NCBI GenBank assembly: GCA_016802295.1
Contig: JAESIW010000137.1
Span: 6,016,146 to 6,080,145, forward strand
Origin: Brachionus rotundiformis
Taxonomy: Eukaryota > Rotifera > Eurotatoria > Ploima > Brachionidae
Length of the DNA: 64,000 nucleotides
Reading direction: 5' to 3'
A program made the position numbers and the translations under genes. The notes beneath the pieces are model-generated. The model was not told where the DNA came from. It saw only the letters and a list, made by a program, of their open reading frames with translations, and did no database searches. Positions 1 to 12,000 of this stretch are shown here, piece after piece; the first letter of the stretch is position 1, and every line of letters starts with the position of its first letter.

Positions 1-869
1 TCCTGCATTCTTAATTAAAAAAATCAAATATAATTTTTAAAATTAAATATTAAATTTACATTATCAATTCTGTTTCGTACAGCTTGAACAATTATATTAT
101 CGCGATATGATTGTAAAAACTTTTTATGATTAAGTCTCCAATACATACTCTTATCACCATAATCCTGCAAATTTTAATAATTTAAAAAATAATTTAAACT
201 ATTGATACAAATTTACGTACATAAACAAACCTCATCTATTTGCATCATTGCTTCATACTCATTTGACTCAATTTTTTTCATGGCCAAATCATTAAATTTA
301 ATTTCGGGAATGTGGGTGTCTTCAATTTCTGTATCAAAAACTGGAATTTTATCATCATGACCACTGGCAAGTTTAGGCGCTTTTTCTATAAAGCCAAGTT
401 CTTGTAATTTATTCAAATTTTGTTTTATTTGACTTATTAAAGAATTTATTTTAGCTTCATCAGTAATATTATTTGTTTTTATAAAAGAACTCAAAACTTT
501 TAAAACTAATAAACTCATTTCTAATGATCCGTTTAGATAAAATGTTTTGGTTATCAAAGCTGCTAAATTGCCATATTCGGCTTCGATATTGCATATATTT
601 CGGGATCTTTTGACCAAATCTAGCGCGCCCTGAGTACAGAATTTGTACTCTAATATTTTTTTTGGGTTAATGGAATATTCGATTATGTTGTGTATTAACA
701 AAATTGTCATGCTATGTGAGATTAGCTTTCGGTCAAGATTTAGATCTGAGGCGATGAGTTCAAATGGATAAGATTTTTTTTTAATCAAGTGATTGCATAC
801 CAAACTTGGTATTTCACCAAAGTTTTCTTTCACGACCAACAAGGCCAAATAGTTCTCAGTTGTCGTCAT
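1..869 (-). CDS. POLR3C: RNA polymerase III subunit RPC3 (5' part, runs off the left edge)
   Basis: Structural subunit of RNA polymerase III; with RPC6 and RPC7 it forms the initiation heterotrimer. Exon 1 is 869-231 (213 codons) and starts with MTTTENYLALLVV. It carries the family N-terminal winged-helix pattern, with 'FGEIPSLVCNHLI' matching the animal 'FGEI..K.G.HLI' block. I placed exon 2 at 164-60 (35 codons, phase 0): it reads DYGDKSMYWRLNHKKF, lies behind a TTGCAG acceptor and ends at a GTAAAT donor. The next exon would begin within the first dozen bases of the window. Introns are about 64 and 55 bp. Only roughly the first 248 residues of a protein that is usually about 530 aa are present, because of the window edge and not because of truncation in the genome. 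Identity rests on several aligned blocks recalled from the family. Confidence 0.85.
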
Positions 870-2279
870 TTAATTAAAGTTAGCTGAAATACCCACTTTT
901 GAATAAACTAATTTCCAAGTGCATGTGCGATTTAAACTAGATTTATTATGAATAAAAATTAGCATGCAAAGATAAATATTAGAAAAATTTATTTAGATTT
1001 CAAAAAATTAACTTGTCTTTATGATTGAATTTTATATTCAAGAAAAGGTTAATTTATAAAATGAAGAACTCAAATTTATAATAATAAATTTATAATTTTG
1101 ATCCAAAAAGGATCAAATTGACGCTCAATTAGGATTAACAGATAACATAAGCAAAAGATAATACTATTTGGTCAAAAAATAAAAATTTTAATTTTGAGGT
1201 TTATCAACAGGCTAGTGCCCTTGTAATGAAGATCGATTAGCACTTCATTTATTTAATAAATATGAAATAATTAAAAAAAAATTTTAAAAAGTAATTAAAT
1301 TTTAATAAAATTTTTTGAATATTTTTGCAAAGTCTTACAAAATCAAATTAATATTGTCAAAAGTTGTAAACTTCAACATCGATCTCTTGATCACAAAGCA
1401 ATTTATATGTCTTGAATAAAAAAATCCAAATGTTTTTTTTCCATTTGCTGTTTTCTAAAATTTCCAGTAGAATTATAAAAATATAGTATTTTTTAACAAG
1501 AGATAACATTTCACCAATTATACCTTTTTAAAAGTATAAAAACCCTACTTTTCATAAAAGTTGTTGATATCATTAGAGTTATTTACTTCAAATTATTTCG
1601 AAAAGTAAAATGTATTAAATTTGGCCCAATGACCGTATTTCGATTGTGAAAGTAATTGTAAAAGTCATTTAATTGTTAATCTAAAAAACCGGTCAAGATC
1701 AAGAATCAAAAAGTATTTTACTAAATGAACTGGTCTTATTTTTAGCTAGGAGTTAATATTTTTTTAAAATATTTATGATTTTAATATTTAAAATACAAGT
1801 TGTTTTTTTATTTTTACAGAAAAGATTATTAAAAATAATAATCTTTTGAAGTAGATAGAACCAAAATTTTAAAAATTTCAATCTTTAGTTGTTTCGGTTT
1901 TAATAATGATATTAAATTATTTTTGTAATTTAAAAGATAGATTTGATTTGGAATATGTTTATTTAGAATTTTTTTTTTTAAATAGCAAAAACTTTATATA
2001 ATTAATAATCAAAGATAATACCATTTCAATTTGAATCGTTTTATTAATGATTATTTACCTATATATTTTCATGTTAATTGAAATATAACTCAAATGACAA
2101 TTAAGACAAAATCAAAAGCCATCTAAATAGTTGAAATACCTTAAAATATGTTAAATTTGAACTATAAATTTTTATATTTTATTTAAGCTTTTGACTAATT
2201 TTCGGTCTAATCAAATCCATATTTTTTGTTTTAGTTTTTTTCTTTTAAAAAGAAAGAAAACTTGTAAAATAATGTCAAA
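870..2279. other. Intergenic spacer between POLR3C and the DIPK1 gene
   Basis: Divergent spacer of 1.4 kb, strongly AT-rich, with no open frame that looks coding. It must hold the promoters of both flanking genes, but I recognise no specific motif. It contains one copy of a dispersed repeat at about 1197-1455, listed separately. Confidence 0.6.
1197..1455 (+). repeat. Dispersed repeat, copy A
   Basis: About 260 bp beginning near ATCAACAGGCTAGTGCCC and ending near CTCTTGATCACAAAGC plus a short A-rich tail. The same order of blocks recurs at 13665-13945 (inverted) and at 41925-42410 (same strand, with a nested insertion). The three copies differ by many substitutions, so they are old. I see no coding capacity, no tRNA-type promoter boxes and no obvious terminal inverted repeats, so the class is unknown. 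Confidence 0.7.
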
Positions 2280-3873
2280 ATGTGGAAAATAAGAAATAGG
2301 AAATTTTTTCTAATATGTATATTTTGTCTAACTGTAATATTATATGCCAACAACTTCTATTCAACTAATAGCTTGATGTCTAGCACAGATTACAAGAGCC
2401 AGTGTAACTTGGGCTATGCGAAACACTTGATTAAAGACATGGTAGGAAGATTTTTAATTGATTTTTATTTTGATGTTGGTTAGGCGATTTTCCATTTTTG
2501 CCCATTAAAAAATTTTAATAAAAACAAAAATTTGTAAGTCTCAAATTATCAATTTTAGTAAACCAACATTATTAATTCCTAGCCAAAAGCATTTATTAAT
2601 TGTTTTATCTAAGTGTTCTTTATACAATGAAGGCAGTAGCATTATGGGCAATCTTTGTCCACATCTATGTAACAAAGACAGCTCTTACCAGTTCTATCAA
2701 GACTATCGTATAAATGACTGCAATGTAAAGGGTCATTTCTCGGAAAATACATTCGACTTATCCAAGACAGTCATATTCTATGAGCTTTACAAGAATAAAG
2801 GTAAAAATCCCAATGTTCCAAATAAATTAGTTCTCAAATCAAACAAGCAATACTACCTGGACTTCGATACTCATATGGATTTTGATTTCAAGGATAAACC
2901 AATCTTACAACAGCTTAAATATCTAAAATCTTACATAGATTCAACTTTGCAGACAAAATTTGGCATCAAACTGGACCCAAACGAGCTAAGAGCCTGGTCT
3001 TACGAATATGAAAAGGACAAAAAGTCAGCAATTGAATTCTTAAAAAATGATTTAGCGCTTAAAAAAACGCTTGATTTTAACTATTATGTAAAATTGTTTG
3101 CATCAGACAACTTTAATTTTTATTTAGAGGCACTAGAAAGTGAGGACAAGAGGAAAATGTCGAATTTTATACAAAATTTGATGACTCTTACATCACAAGA
3201 CGAATATCTATTCTACACATTTTATCGCTTGAAGCCAGGAGCTATCAAAATTTATGGTACATGTGGTCATTTTTATATGGTTGAGTTTGCGCACCCCCTG
3301 ACCTACAGAGTGCGCAACATGGACCTCACCGAACGTAAAAAACTAGCTTTACAGTTTTTGGACTTGGTACACAATTTGGACACAACATATCTCCTAAAAA
3401 AAGTAAACATGACTTTGAAATCAGAGCCAGTCCAAATTTGCGATGTAAAATTGGACAACTTTGGTCTTAACCATGAAGGCAAGCTAAGAATTATTGACAC
3501 TGATATGGCTTCGCCGGATTCTTATCTATTTTCTGAAAAGATTTGCGAAAGAAATGAGGATTGTCATTTTTTTGATTGCAAGTCTTATTGTAGCTCGAAA
3601 ACGAGGAAATGCATTGGTAAACGAGTAAATAATAATTTACAAGCAGTATGTGAAAAAATTTTTGACAATGATTTAAATAAATTAGATGGTATTTTAACTG
3701 GTATAAAATTTGAATCTAACTCTCATGAGGAAATAATGAACAGGTTAAAGCAATGCAAAAATCCAGGTGTCTATAAGAATTCTGACATTCCTGCCATGGC
3801 AAGCAATAGATTAAGTAGAGCTTTTGGAAATTTATTATTGGACGAAGGAATAAAGCTTGGCATCAGTAGATAA
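2280..3873 (+). CDS. DIPK1: DIPK1/FAM69-family divergent protein kinase, type II membrane protein
   Basis: FAM69/DIPK1 proteins are cysteine-rich kinase-like proteins of the secretory pathway. Exon 1 (2280-2441) encodes a short cytosolic tail, a signal-anchor helix (about residues 9-22) and CNLGYAKHLIKDM. Exon 2 (2614-3873) continues in phase 0 with YNEGSSIMGNLCPHLC, the family's characteristic 'GNLC..LC' block. The intron is 172 bp, GT-AG. The product is 473 aa. Kinase-like motifs are DVKLDNF (about residue 331, catalytic-loop position) and DTDM (about 349, DFG position). They are followed by the cysteine cluster CERNEDCHFFDCKSYC and the 'RVNNNLQ..C.KIF' block typical of FAM69. The metal-binding Asp is kept but the HRD motif is not canonical, as usual in this family. 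Biological substrate is unknown. Confidence 0.85.
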
Positions 3874-5107
3874 AATAATATAATATTATCAAAATAATCA
3901 AATTTCTTTTTAAACAAATAAAATTTGAGTAAAAAAAAATTATATTTGCAAATGTCTTTTTTACATGACCAATATTGTATCTTTTCCATAAAAAATCATT
4001 TACATTTTAATCAATAAATTTTATAAACTTATATAATTTGTTGTATCAATAACCAAGTTTTACTTAAAGAGATTTTTAAAATCTAGCCATTTTGAAAAAA
4101 TTCAATTTTAAATGTAATCACTTTTCGTATAAAAATATACATTAAGTTTTTTAAATTTATCAACTGATAATTATATAATATTTTTGCTTATTCGCTCCAT
4201 GTGCAGCAAAGGGTTATTACTTTTGCTTTCCACTCAAGTCGATTCTTTGCCTTCACCCTTGCTTCGCTCCATGCTATTTTGGTGAGCTCTTTCATGATTG
4301 TCGACCTTCATGTTATTGTGATCTTCTTACCTTTCTTAGCCTCAGAGATGTCCATTGAATAGCTCTGTTTGGTAATAGTATTCTTTTCTTTCTATCAAGC
4401 CACCGCAGTCATTCTTGATTCAATGACTCTGACTTCGTTCCTCCGTATAGCTCATCATTCGACTCTGTTTCAGGCCAGAGTCATCTTCTCAGACTCTCAG
4501 TGTGGAAGGTGTACATGGTTTTTCTATTCAGTTCAGAAACACTATTATTCGAGATATTCAGCATTGTAGAATAACAAAAAAATAGATAATTGTAGAAAAA
4601 CAAGATGTTCATTTATATAAATTTAGAATTTGGATGGAAGTATCCAAAAGTGTATAGAACTTAAAATAAAATCTTTCTAGCATAGTTATTAATATAAAAT
4701 TATATAGTGTTTTTTAAAAGATTAAATGATCAACAAACTGATTAATTTTGAATTATCTTTAAAATATTAACCAAAGTTTATTATTTTTAAAACTTATATT
4801 CTACTTAGTTAATTAACCGTGAAAAAATATCCAAAATTCAAATTGCTTTCTTGATTTATTTATCTCAAAAGCTTTAATTTACTATTGTTAATTATTTATA
4901 TGCAAATTAATTAAATTAGACTATTTTTTTCACAATTTTTATTTTTAAATAACAGAAAAAATACTTTGGCATTCTGATAAAAACAAGTCGTATCAAAAAA
5001 AAATGGTTTAAGTTAACTTCTGTTCTGGATTCAGATCAAATTTAATACATTGACTAAATTATTTTTTAATTTAATAATATTCAATATTTACACCATTTAA
5101 AGCTCAT
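3874..5107. other. Intergenic spacer with a LINE remnant
   Basis: Convergent spacer between the DIPK1 gene and INSIG. Apart from the LINE scrap at 4188-4570 it is AT-rich with no coding-like frame. The moderate GC of the LINE piece makes it stand out and produces a spurious 66-codon frame on the plus strand. Confidence 0.55.
4188..4570 (-). mobile_element. Degenerate LINE (non-LTR retrotransposon) C-terminal fragment
   Basis: Read on the minus strand, the last frame gives RSTIMKELTKIAWSEARVKA, then KNRLEWKAKVITLCCTWSE and a stop. This is the typical C-terminal tail of craniofer/RTE-type endonuclease-reverse-transcriptase polyproteins (RR..ELK....W.EA...A..R..W...V..LC..W.E). Upstream pieces such as LRWLDRKKRILLPNRAIQW match the 'LRWLGHVLR....PNRA..W' block. 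Several stops and frame shifts interrupt it, so it is a dead 5'-truncated copy. Confidence 0.75.
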
Positions 5108-5981
5108 TCAGTCCAAGTGTAAGCTAGACCCAGATGTAACATTTGTTTTAAAGTCTTTCGAGCTCTTCATAAAACCATTATTTTTAGACATATCTAAATT
5201 GTCTTGATCAAAGCTTACAAAATTAAGCAAACGTCCAATATTTCCAAAGGTGACTCCGCCAGAAAAAATTAAACATGATAAACATGTTTGTAAATAATCA
5301 AATTGAATTTGAGATTGACTTTAAAAAATAATTCTTTAATTAAGAAATTTTTTGCCAAGTATTATCTTACTTAAAAAATCCAATGTAACGCAAAATATTT
5401 ACAAAAACAATTACAGACAGTGCATTGAAGGAATTAAACAAAAATCCAACTTTGGTATGGTCAAACCAATACCAAAATACAAGACAAGTACCGACAAGAA
5501 TTACAATAAAATGCACCGGGCTTGAAAACTGTATTTTCTAAATTAGATTGATCAGTTTGTGTTTAAAAATATGTCAATATTTGGTAACTTACTGCGCACA
5601 ATTGGTTTATTCCAATGAATAAGGCGAAGCATTTTATGATTAGCATGGAATCTGTGTCACTCGATGTATGGTTAAATTTGTGATCAAAAAAAGAATAAGA
5701 GAAGCCAATGTAAACTTTTTTTGAAAAATGGTTAAATTAATTTTATATAATAATATATAATGATTAGGCTAATTATTACTTGCTGCAAGGCCGCAAAGAG
5801 GAAGTGTCCACCAGCTATTTTGGAAAAAATACACCAAGCTTCGGGTGGAAAAATTTGTTTTGTATTCCAATTGAAGGAGGTTAAGCACAAAGCCGACTAG
5901 AGTGCCTAATGAAAAAAGTGCAAATGCTCGAATAATAGATGGAGTTTTCATATTAGGATCATGTAAATGATGAGATTTCAT
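5108..5981 (-). CDS. INSIG: Insulin-induced gene protein (ER sterol-sensing regulator)
   Basis: INSIG is an ER membrane protein with six predicted helices. It retains SCAP-SREBP and promotes sterol-dependent turnover of HMG-CoA reductase. I assembled four exons: 5981-5780, 5714-5593, 5537-5371 and 5318-5108. All junctions are GT-AG and all introns 52-65 bp. The phases join to a 233-aa product, close to the 225-277 aa of vertebrate INSIGs. Diagnostic blocks are ALFSLGTLVGFVLNLLQLEY, NSWWTLPLCGLAA, CFALFIGINQLCA and SGGVTFGNIGRLL. Small animals that are sterol auxotrophs often still keep INSIG for reductase control; that is background, not seen here. ATG 5981 follows TTTAAACAAG, so a leader acceptor could sit directly before the start codon. 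Confidence 0.93.
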
Positions 5982-6529
5982 CTTGTTTAAATAGACTAGA
6001 TCTAAAACTTAAAATTTGTAAAAAATCGTTCGAGTTTTGATATAAAATCTTCTGATTTTTACGTATTTGAATGAAAATAATTTTATTTAGAAAAATCGTA
6101 CCACTTTTTTTTATTTTAGATTTTTGAAGTTAATCAAAAAATTTTGGAGAAAAAGGGAAAATTTTTACATATTTTATGCATTAAGAGCCAAAATTATGAA
6201 ATAACATTTTTGTTTAGAAATTTTGTTTTTAGGCATCTTTTTTTCTTTTTATTTTGAATAAAGTGGATATTTAATTCTGATCTTCGGATGCATACGAATT
6301 GGAATTTTGTATTAAATTAGAATATTAAAATAAATAAAATACTTGTAATAGTCTTGATGTTAATTTTTTATTCTTTGACTACTTTAATTTTTTTTTAAAT
6401 TGACTGCATCTCGATTTTAGAGTTAAATGTTTGTGCTTCTTTCACTTATCTAATCTTGCACTGAATAACTTTAAACTGAAAGGAAAAATAAAAAAATGTG
6501 ACTTTTGTAGATTTTTTTTTTATTAAATT

Positions 6530-9397
6530 CTAATCATTATTTAAAAAATTTCCAATACGAGTAAAATATTCAATTCGTGAATATGTTGAGTGAAAGTGTT
6601 CAAAATAATTTGGGTCACGTTCACCCACATCAATAAGCAAATGGGTGTATAGCGTATATTCCCTGACATTGACTACCTTTGTTTTCAAAGCATTCAAACT
6701 GGATAACCCATCTTGGCACATACGTTTTACCGACGAAAACAATAAGGACTCTCTCACTGGGTTACGTTCAGATTCGGTGTGATTTGACATTTTATAGAGC
6801 CCATTTGAAGGACTTGGCCGTGTGATGCACACATCTTTAGCTATCATTCTCATACCAAAATCTTGTTAATTAATTTAAAAAGGATCAAACAACTTTTGAA
6901 TTATTATCCTGAAATAAAATTCACTGGGAAAGCAGTTCACTTTAACCATTTTTTTTAAAGTCATAACAATTGATTAAACTAGTTAAAATTAAGTTTTCTT
7001 ATTTCCTCGTTTTAAAAAATAATTTAACTTAATGTCAAATTATTTATAATTTCATTAATTAAAATTTAATTTAAATAAATGAGAAAACTTAACCGCTAAC
7101 ATGATTTAAATATTTCAATCAAAAAAATTCTTTAAACAGGATTTTAAAATAAGAAGAAAAAGTTTTGAATCAAACTTTCCTTATCTTATAATTAATAATT
7201 TTTGATTTTAGCTTAATATTTTTTATTTTCAAAAGATTTTTTTACAGAATTTCGAAAAAAATTATTTTATTTTTTCAAACTTGAATCTTAAGCAAGATTG
7301 ATTTTTAAGGCGCGTAAAACTATTCAGGTATCTAAACTTCAAAAACAATTAGCTAAACAAATTGTAATAATTATTTTTATATAAATTATTTTAAATTGTG
7401 TCAATTGTGTCTGCTTTTTTAATATTTAATTATTCTGAAAAAAATTTTTCTATTATTTTCACTATTTTTCAGCAGCACTTGGCACATATCATTTATAAAT
7501 ATACCATATTATTGTTATTATTATCCTTAAGATGATTTAAAAAAATTCATATTACTCCAACTGTTTATTTTTTTATATCTTAAAAATTAGCTAAAATAGT
7601 TAAAATATTATTTTTGATTAGAAATATATGATAATTTTGCTGGTTTAAAGTTTTTTTTAGCTATTTTTAACTTTAAAAAAATTTAAAAATGTGTCATTAA
7701 ATTTCTTGTTGATATTCGAAAAAAAACTATAAGTCCTTAAGTCACTTAGAATAGAAATATAAAATTCTGTTAAAAATTATAAGTGGATTTAAGCAAAAAT
7801 TCTAATTATAAAATCAAGTTTGAATCGCTTTAATAACTTAAAAAGAAGATAGTGTTGTGAACTGAGTCTAAAAACTAGAATTCTAAGCTGACCAAAGTTT
7901 TGTTTCTCAATCATTATTTAGATTAAGTTAAAATGTATTACCATCATCTTCAGCACCCCAATTCCAGTACTCATTTGAAAATCCATTTATATATTGGTAA
8001 ACATTAGGTGTAATGCACAATACTCCTCCGACTAAGAGTTCATAAGGATTTCGTGAATAAGAATTTAATTCTATTTTGTCAATGTACAAATCATGTCTAA
8101 TTGAGTATGATAGATGTCTTGGAGAAAAGGTCCATGTATCTAAATCTTTTGGCAATAAATAATTATAAAAGTTGTTATTACATTCATAAATATTATGATC
8201 GGACTCAGGTATAAGATCTACATCATGTAAAATAAAACAATTAACACTGTTCCTCCACTTTTTTAGTATATAATCAATAGCAGTGTTATATACTCGACCT
8301 TTATTAAAGCCATCATTGGTGTTCAATTGTTCGGCAACTACAATTTTATAGCTTAAAAATTGTCTTTGCAAAAATGGATGCAGATTTGCCAACAAATCAA
8401 TTAAATTATCTTCTCTTTTTTGATAAGGCACCAAAACAATGCTCATTTGATTTTTCTTTTTGTCAATATATCTCTCAATAATTTCTTTTTTACTCAAAGA
8501 ATTTTCTAAATAATTTTTTATAAAATTGTATGAGTATTTAACAATTCTGTTTGTATCATTCAAAATTTTAAATGCTTCGTATTCATCTTTTTTGCCAATA
8601 TTATAAAAAAATTCTTGCAAGCATAATGGAGCTCTGAACTGTCCTCCTTGTACCAAATTGTGATCTATATCCAATCTATCAAGTTCAGTAGTACTAAGTG
8701 ATCTTTTATAGTGCAGAAATTTTCTATATTCAAATTTATTAAATACTGATTTCGATACAAAATGATTTTGATGTTTATTAATTGAGCAAATTTTAAAATT
8801 GGAGAGAATATTTTTTGCCAAATCATTTGGATACGAGTCCAGATTTAAATTTTCATATTCAATATTTTTAGTAGAATTGGTTAAATAAGTTCTATAAAGT
8901 TCATATTTAAGCGATGAATCTTTTTGTTTTATATAATTTCTTGCTGAATTACGTCGATTTATATCTACGAGAGAGCATGCAACTTTATATCTGGTAATAT
9001 TTTGGGTCAATAGAGCGTGTCGCATTAGATTGTAGCTCAATGTTACTTGAACCTGGTCACTAAAGCAAAAACTAAAAAAAAATCCCATTAGAACCATCAT
9101 TGTCAGGACAAAAATGACTTTTAAAAGCTTGAATTCAAAACTTTTCGGCGACCATCTAACTGCATTGGGATATAATTTGATAATTAATCGTAAAAATAAT
9201 AGATTATGGAATACTATCTTTTTTTTGGTACGATATTCATAATCGTCTTGCTTTTTATTGTCTATTTTGTAGCATATTAGCATTTTGTTGGAACAATAAG
9301 ATATTCTTGAACAGCAATAGCAAAAGCAATTGCTTTTGATTTTTGCATTGGATAATTTTTTGTTAAAATAACTTCTTCCATTTTCATTTTCTGTCAT
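6530..9397 (-). CDS. Beta-1,4-galactosyltransferase-like Golgi enzyme (GT7), two exons
   Basis: Type II Golgi glycosyltransferase that would add Gal or GalNAc in beta-1,4 linkage to GlcNAc. Exon 1 (9397-7942) holds a cytosolic tail with a Cys cluster, a signal anchor (about residues 91-112), a long stem and the catalytic start: IVLVPYQKREDNL, then HDVDLIP (about 384-390, the metal-binding DxD) and GGVLCITPNVYQYINGF, ending in WNWGAEDD. Exon 2 (6861-6530) completes the codon and continues DFGMRMIAKDVCITRP. It contains the family's RM.. and DGLSSLNALKTKVVNVREY blocks before 'LYTHLLIDVG'. The 1,080-bp intron has GT-AG ends and phase 1; it is large for this locus. The product is 595 aa, longer than the usual 350-400 because of the N-terminal stem. 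Which B4GALT/B4GALNT subtype it is cannot be settled. Confidence 0.87.
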
Positions 9398-11204
9398 CTA
9401 AAAGTTAGTCAAAAGAATGTCAATTAATGATGAAAATTTTATTAATAAATCTCGATAGCTACCTGGTACAGCTTAATCAAATTTTGTTTAGATCATTAAG
9501 CTAAAAAAAATTGTTTTTTTAATCAAATTATTATATTTTTAAATAAATGAGCCATTCGTCAAAAAAAATTAAAACTAATAAATATTACGTAAAATCTTAT
9601 TCTAAAATAACTCAATTTTACTTTTTAGCTTTGAAAATAATTTTTTTTGGTTGGACGTATCCAAGAACCAACTAGACATCAGATCAATACTAAATTGACT
9701 TAGTTAAAAACACACAAAATATTTACTTCAGATAGGTATAACAACATGTTTTTAAAATTTGAATTTGACGTTATTTTCTTAAAAATGATTAAAAGTAATT
9801 AAATTTAATTTAAGTCATGATTTCATCGCTTAGTTATGATTTTATAAATATTTATTGTAATATCTATGATCAAATTTTTATGTTGATTAAAAAAATGATT
9901 AAATTTATAAGAGAATAAAATAAAATATTTTGATAGCAAAGAAATCAGTTATAAAAATTAGATTTTTGGAGTTTTTTTATATACCGCTAAATATACAGGA
10001 ATAAGATTGAATTAACATCTAACAATTGATAACAGTTTTATTAGCGTTATCTTTAATAATATTGAATACTATAAATATCAAAATAGTATAATTGTTTTTA
10101 CACTTCTTTAAAAATAAAGTAATTAGCTGAATACTAATTTGGAAAAATATTTCATTTGCGAAGTGATGAAATTTTAATAAGAACACAAGTAGTAACCAAA
10201 TTAAAAGAAAATTTGATTCTAATTACATCAAACTTTTTATTTTAAATTTTTCTAAAAATTTATTGATTAAACCGATATATTTTTTCCTATTAGAGACCTA
10301 ATAAAAACATTAAAATATTTAAAAATTAATATTAAGTTTTAAATAATTATCTGATATATTTATTGTAAGATTCTTTAAATCTTTTAAAAGGCATCTGTTT
10401 TTATATATAGAAAATATCGTTACTAAATAATAAATAACTAGAATATGTATGAAATAATGATCAAAATTGAGTCATTTTCAAGATTAAATCTGTAAATTTC
10501 AAAAAAAAGCCTTGAAATTTTACTCTATTATACTTTTTAAGAAATAATATATTTTTACTTTCACAACTTGATGCTTTTTTAAATTAAGAGAACAAAAAAA
10601 AACATATTAATTATTTTTTATCAATGAAATTAAAAAAAATAAAAAATGCCATGGAACGCCTTACTCCAAGAGATCGTACAATCCATATCCGTCAACCAAT
10701 TCAAGAACAGACTAGATAAGTACAGACGAAACGAAAAACCTACCATGTATGAATTCCTGAGGCTCGGGAAAATCGATTCGAAGGGAATGGTGATCTAAGG
10801 AATAATCGATCTTCAGAGTGATGAAGGCAGAGCTGGTAGTGACTGTGCTCCGAAAATAGTGTACAAACCACAGTTACCATAGATGGGATCCTACTGTTTC
10901 TCATCTTCGCAAGTCTAGCTTGCTAGCTTGTTGTAACTTATATTATTATTATTATTATTACTATTTAAAATTTATTTGAAATATTTTGTATTTGGCTATT
11001 TATTTTAAAATTTATTTACTTAATAGAATAAATGCTCTAAGACATCTGTGGCAAACAAAAAAGACAGAAAAATAAATTATTTTCATAAGACTGTTTTTTA
11101 AAAATTTCAAATTTCTGAATAAAATTGAATATATTTTTGCTGTCTATATATTCAAGATTAAATTATTATTTATATCAAACTTTTTTCTATTTTTTTTTCC
11201 AAAA
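9398..11204. other. Intergenic spacer with a LINE tail
   Basis: AT-rich spacer of 1.8 kb between divergent genes. The only recognisable item is the LINE 3' fragment at 10648-10962; I see nothing else. Confidence 0.55.
10648..10962 (+). mobile_element. 5'-truncated LINE 3' end with ATT-repeat tail
   Basis: The frame starting at 10653 reads WNALLQEIVQSISVNQFKNR then LDKYRRNEKPTMYEFL and stops near 10800. This is the standard C-terminus of Jockey/CR1-like reverse-transcriptase polyproteins ('WN.LP..V....S.N.FKN.LDK'). About 140 bp of 3' UTR follow, ending in an ATT trinucleotide run at 10941-10962, the kind of 3' tail such elements leave. GC content is clearly above the flanks. Only the last tenth of an element is present, as expected of 5'-truncated insertions. 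Confidence 0.75.
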
Positions 11205-12000
11205 ATGAGCAGGAAACATAATGGTCTATCTTGGGTTAAAAAACAAGAGCCAAAATTTATAAGAGAATTTAAAGAACGAATTGCTTATAAGGAACAATCT
11301 TCGATAGAAACTAAAGTATTCATTTAATGAGATAATTTTTTCTAGTTGCTTAAAGAAATAATTTTAAAAAACTTAGAAAAAAAAACTTGATTCAGATCTA
11401 ATAATTGAGAAAGAGGAAGATCGACCTCAGGTTGTACAATTAAAAGCTGGTGATCTCGGCGAAGAAGAATACAAAAAGCTAAGAGATAAAGAAGATATTC
11501 AAAGTAAAAACAAATAATTTGATTTAAAATTTTTTATTTATTTTTGATAATAAGACGCAGCATCATCATTTGGAAAAATTTTATTCAAAAAGCCCAAAAA
11601 AAATATCCCTGAAGAAAAAGCTGAAGAACCGGCAACCAAAAAAACATCCGAAATAGATTTGATATTTAATCTTGACGAAAAAGGCGAAGAAAAAATTGAA
11701 ACAGAGGAAGAATCATTAAAAACAGAAGAATCAAATAAAAAAGTTTATCTAGAAGACGAGCAGGAAGAAATAAAAGCTGGAATTCAGCCTGGCAAAAAGC
11801 GCTTCATTGACGGTCCTACATCAAAGACCACCAATTTATCAGCAGCAAAAGTTTTGGCAAGAGAATCAAAAGCTGGTAACAAAAAGCTCCTTTCGTTTTA
11901 CGACGAAGAACAGGAAGAGATAGAAGAGTTCTCACGAGAAGATTTCCAAGAAAAACAAGAACGTGACCTAAAGCGAAAATTAGAAGAAGACTCAGAATAA
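11205..12000 (+). CDS. KIAA1143: KIAA1143 homologue (small acidic protein)
   Basis: Conserved eukaryotic protein of unknown function. Exon 1 (11205-11315) encodes MSRKHNGLSWVKKQEPKFI and REFKERIAYKE, matching the family start 'SYV...EP.F...FKERVGY.E...VETK'. Exon 2 (11377-11503) has RPQVVQLKAGDLGEEEYKKL, equal to 'PQVVVLK.GDL'. Exon 3 (from 11555 or 11561 to 12000) has SSFGKILFKKPKK and ends with the acidic LLSFYDEEQEE tail. Introns are about 51-61 bp; either acceptor of exon 3 keeps frame, giving 227 or 225 aa. The C-terminal half is lysine/glutamate-rich and probably disordered. Its TAA stop overlaps the ATG of the next gene (TAATG at 11998-12002), which suggests a shared transcript. Confidence 0.88.

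Noticed and set aside
4369..4569. 66-codon frame on the plus strand
   Set aside because: It is antisense to a LINE remnant whose minus-strand frame matches a known C-terminal pattern.
10941..10962. ATT microsatellite as an independent feature
   Set aside because: It is the 3' tail of the adjacent LINE fragment.
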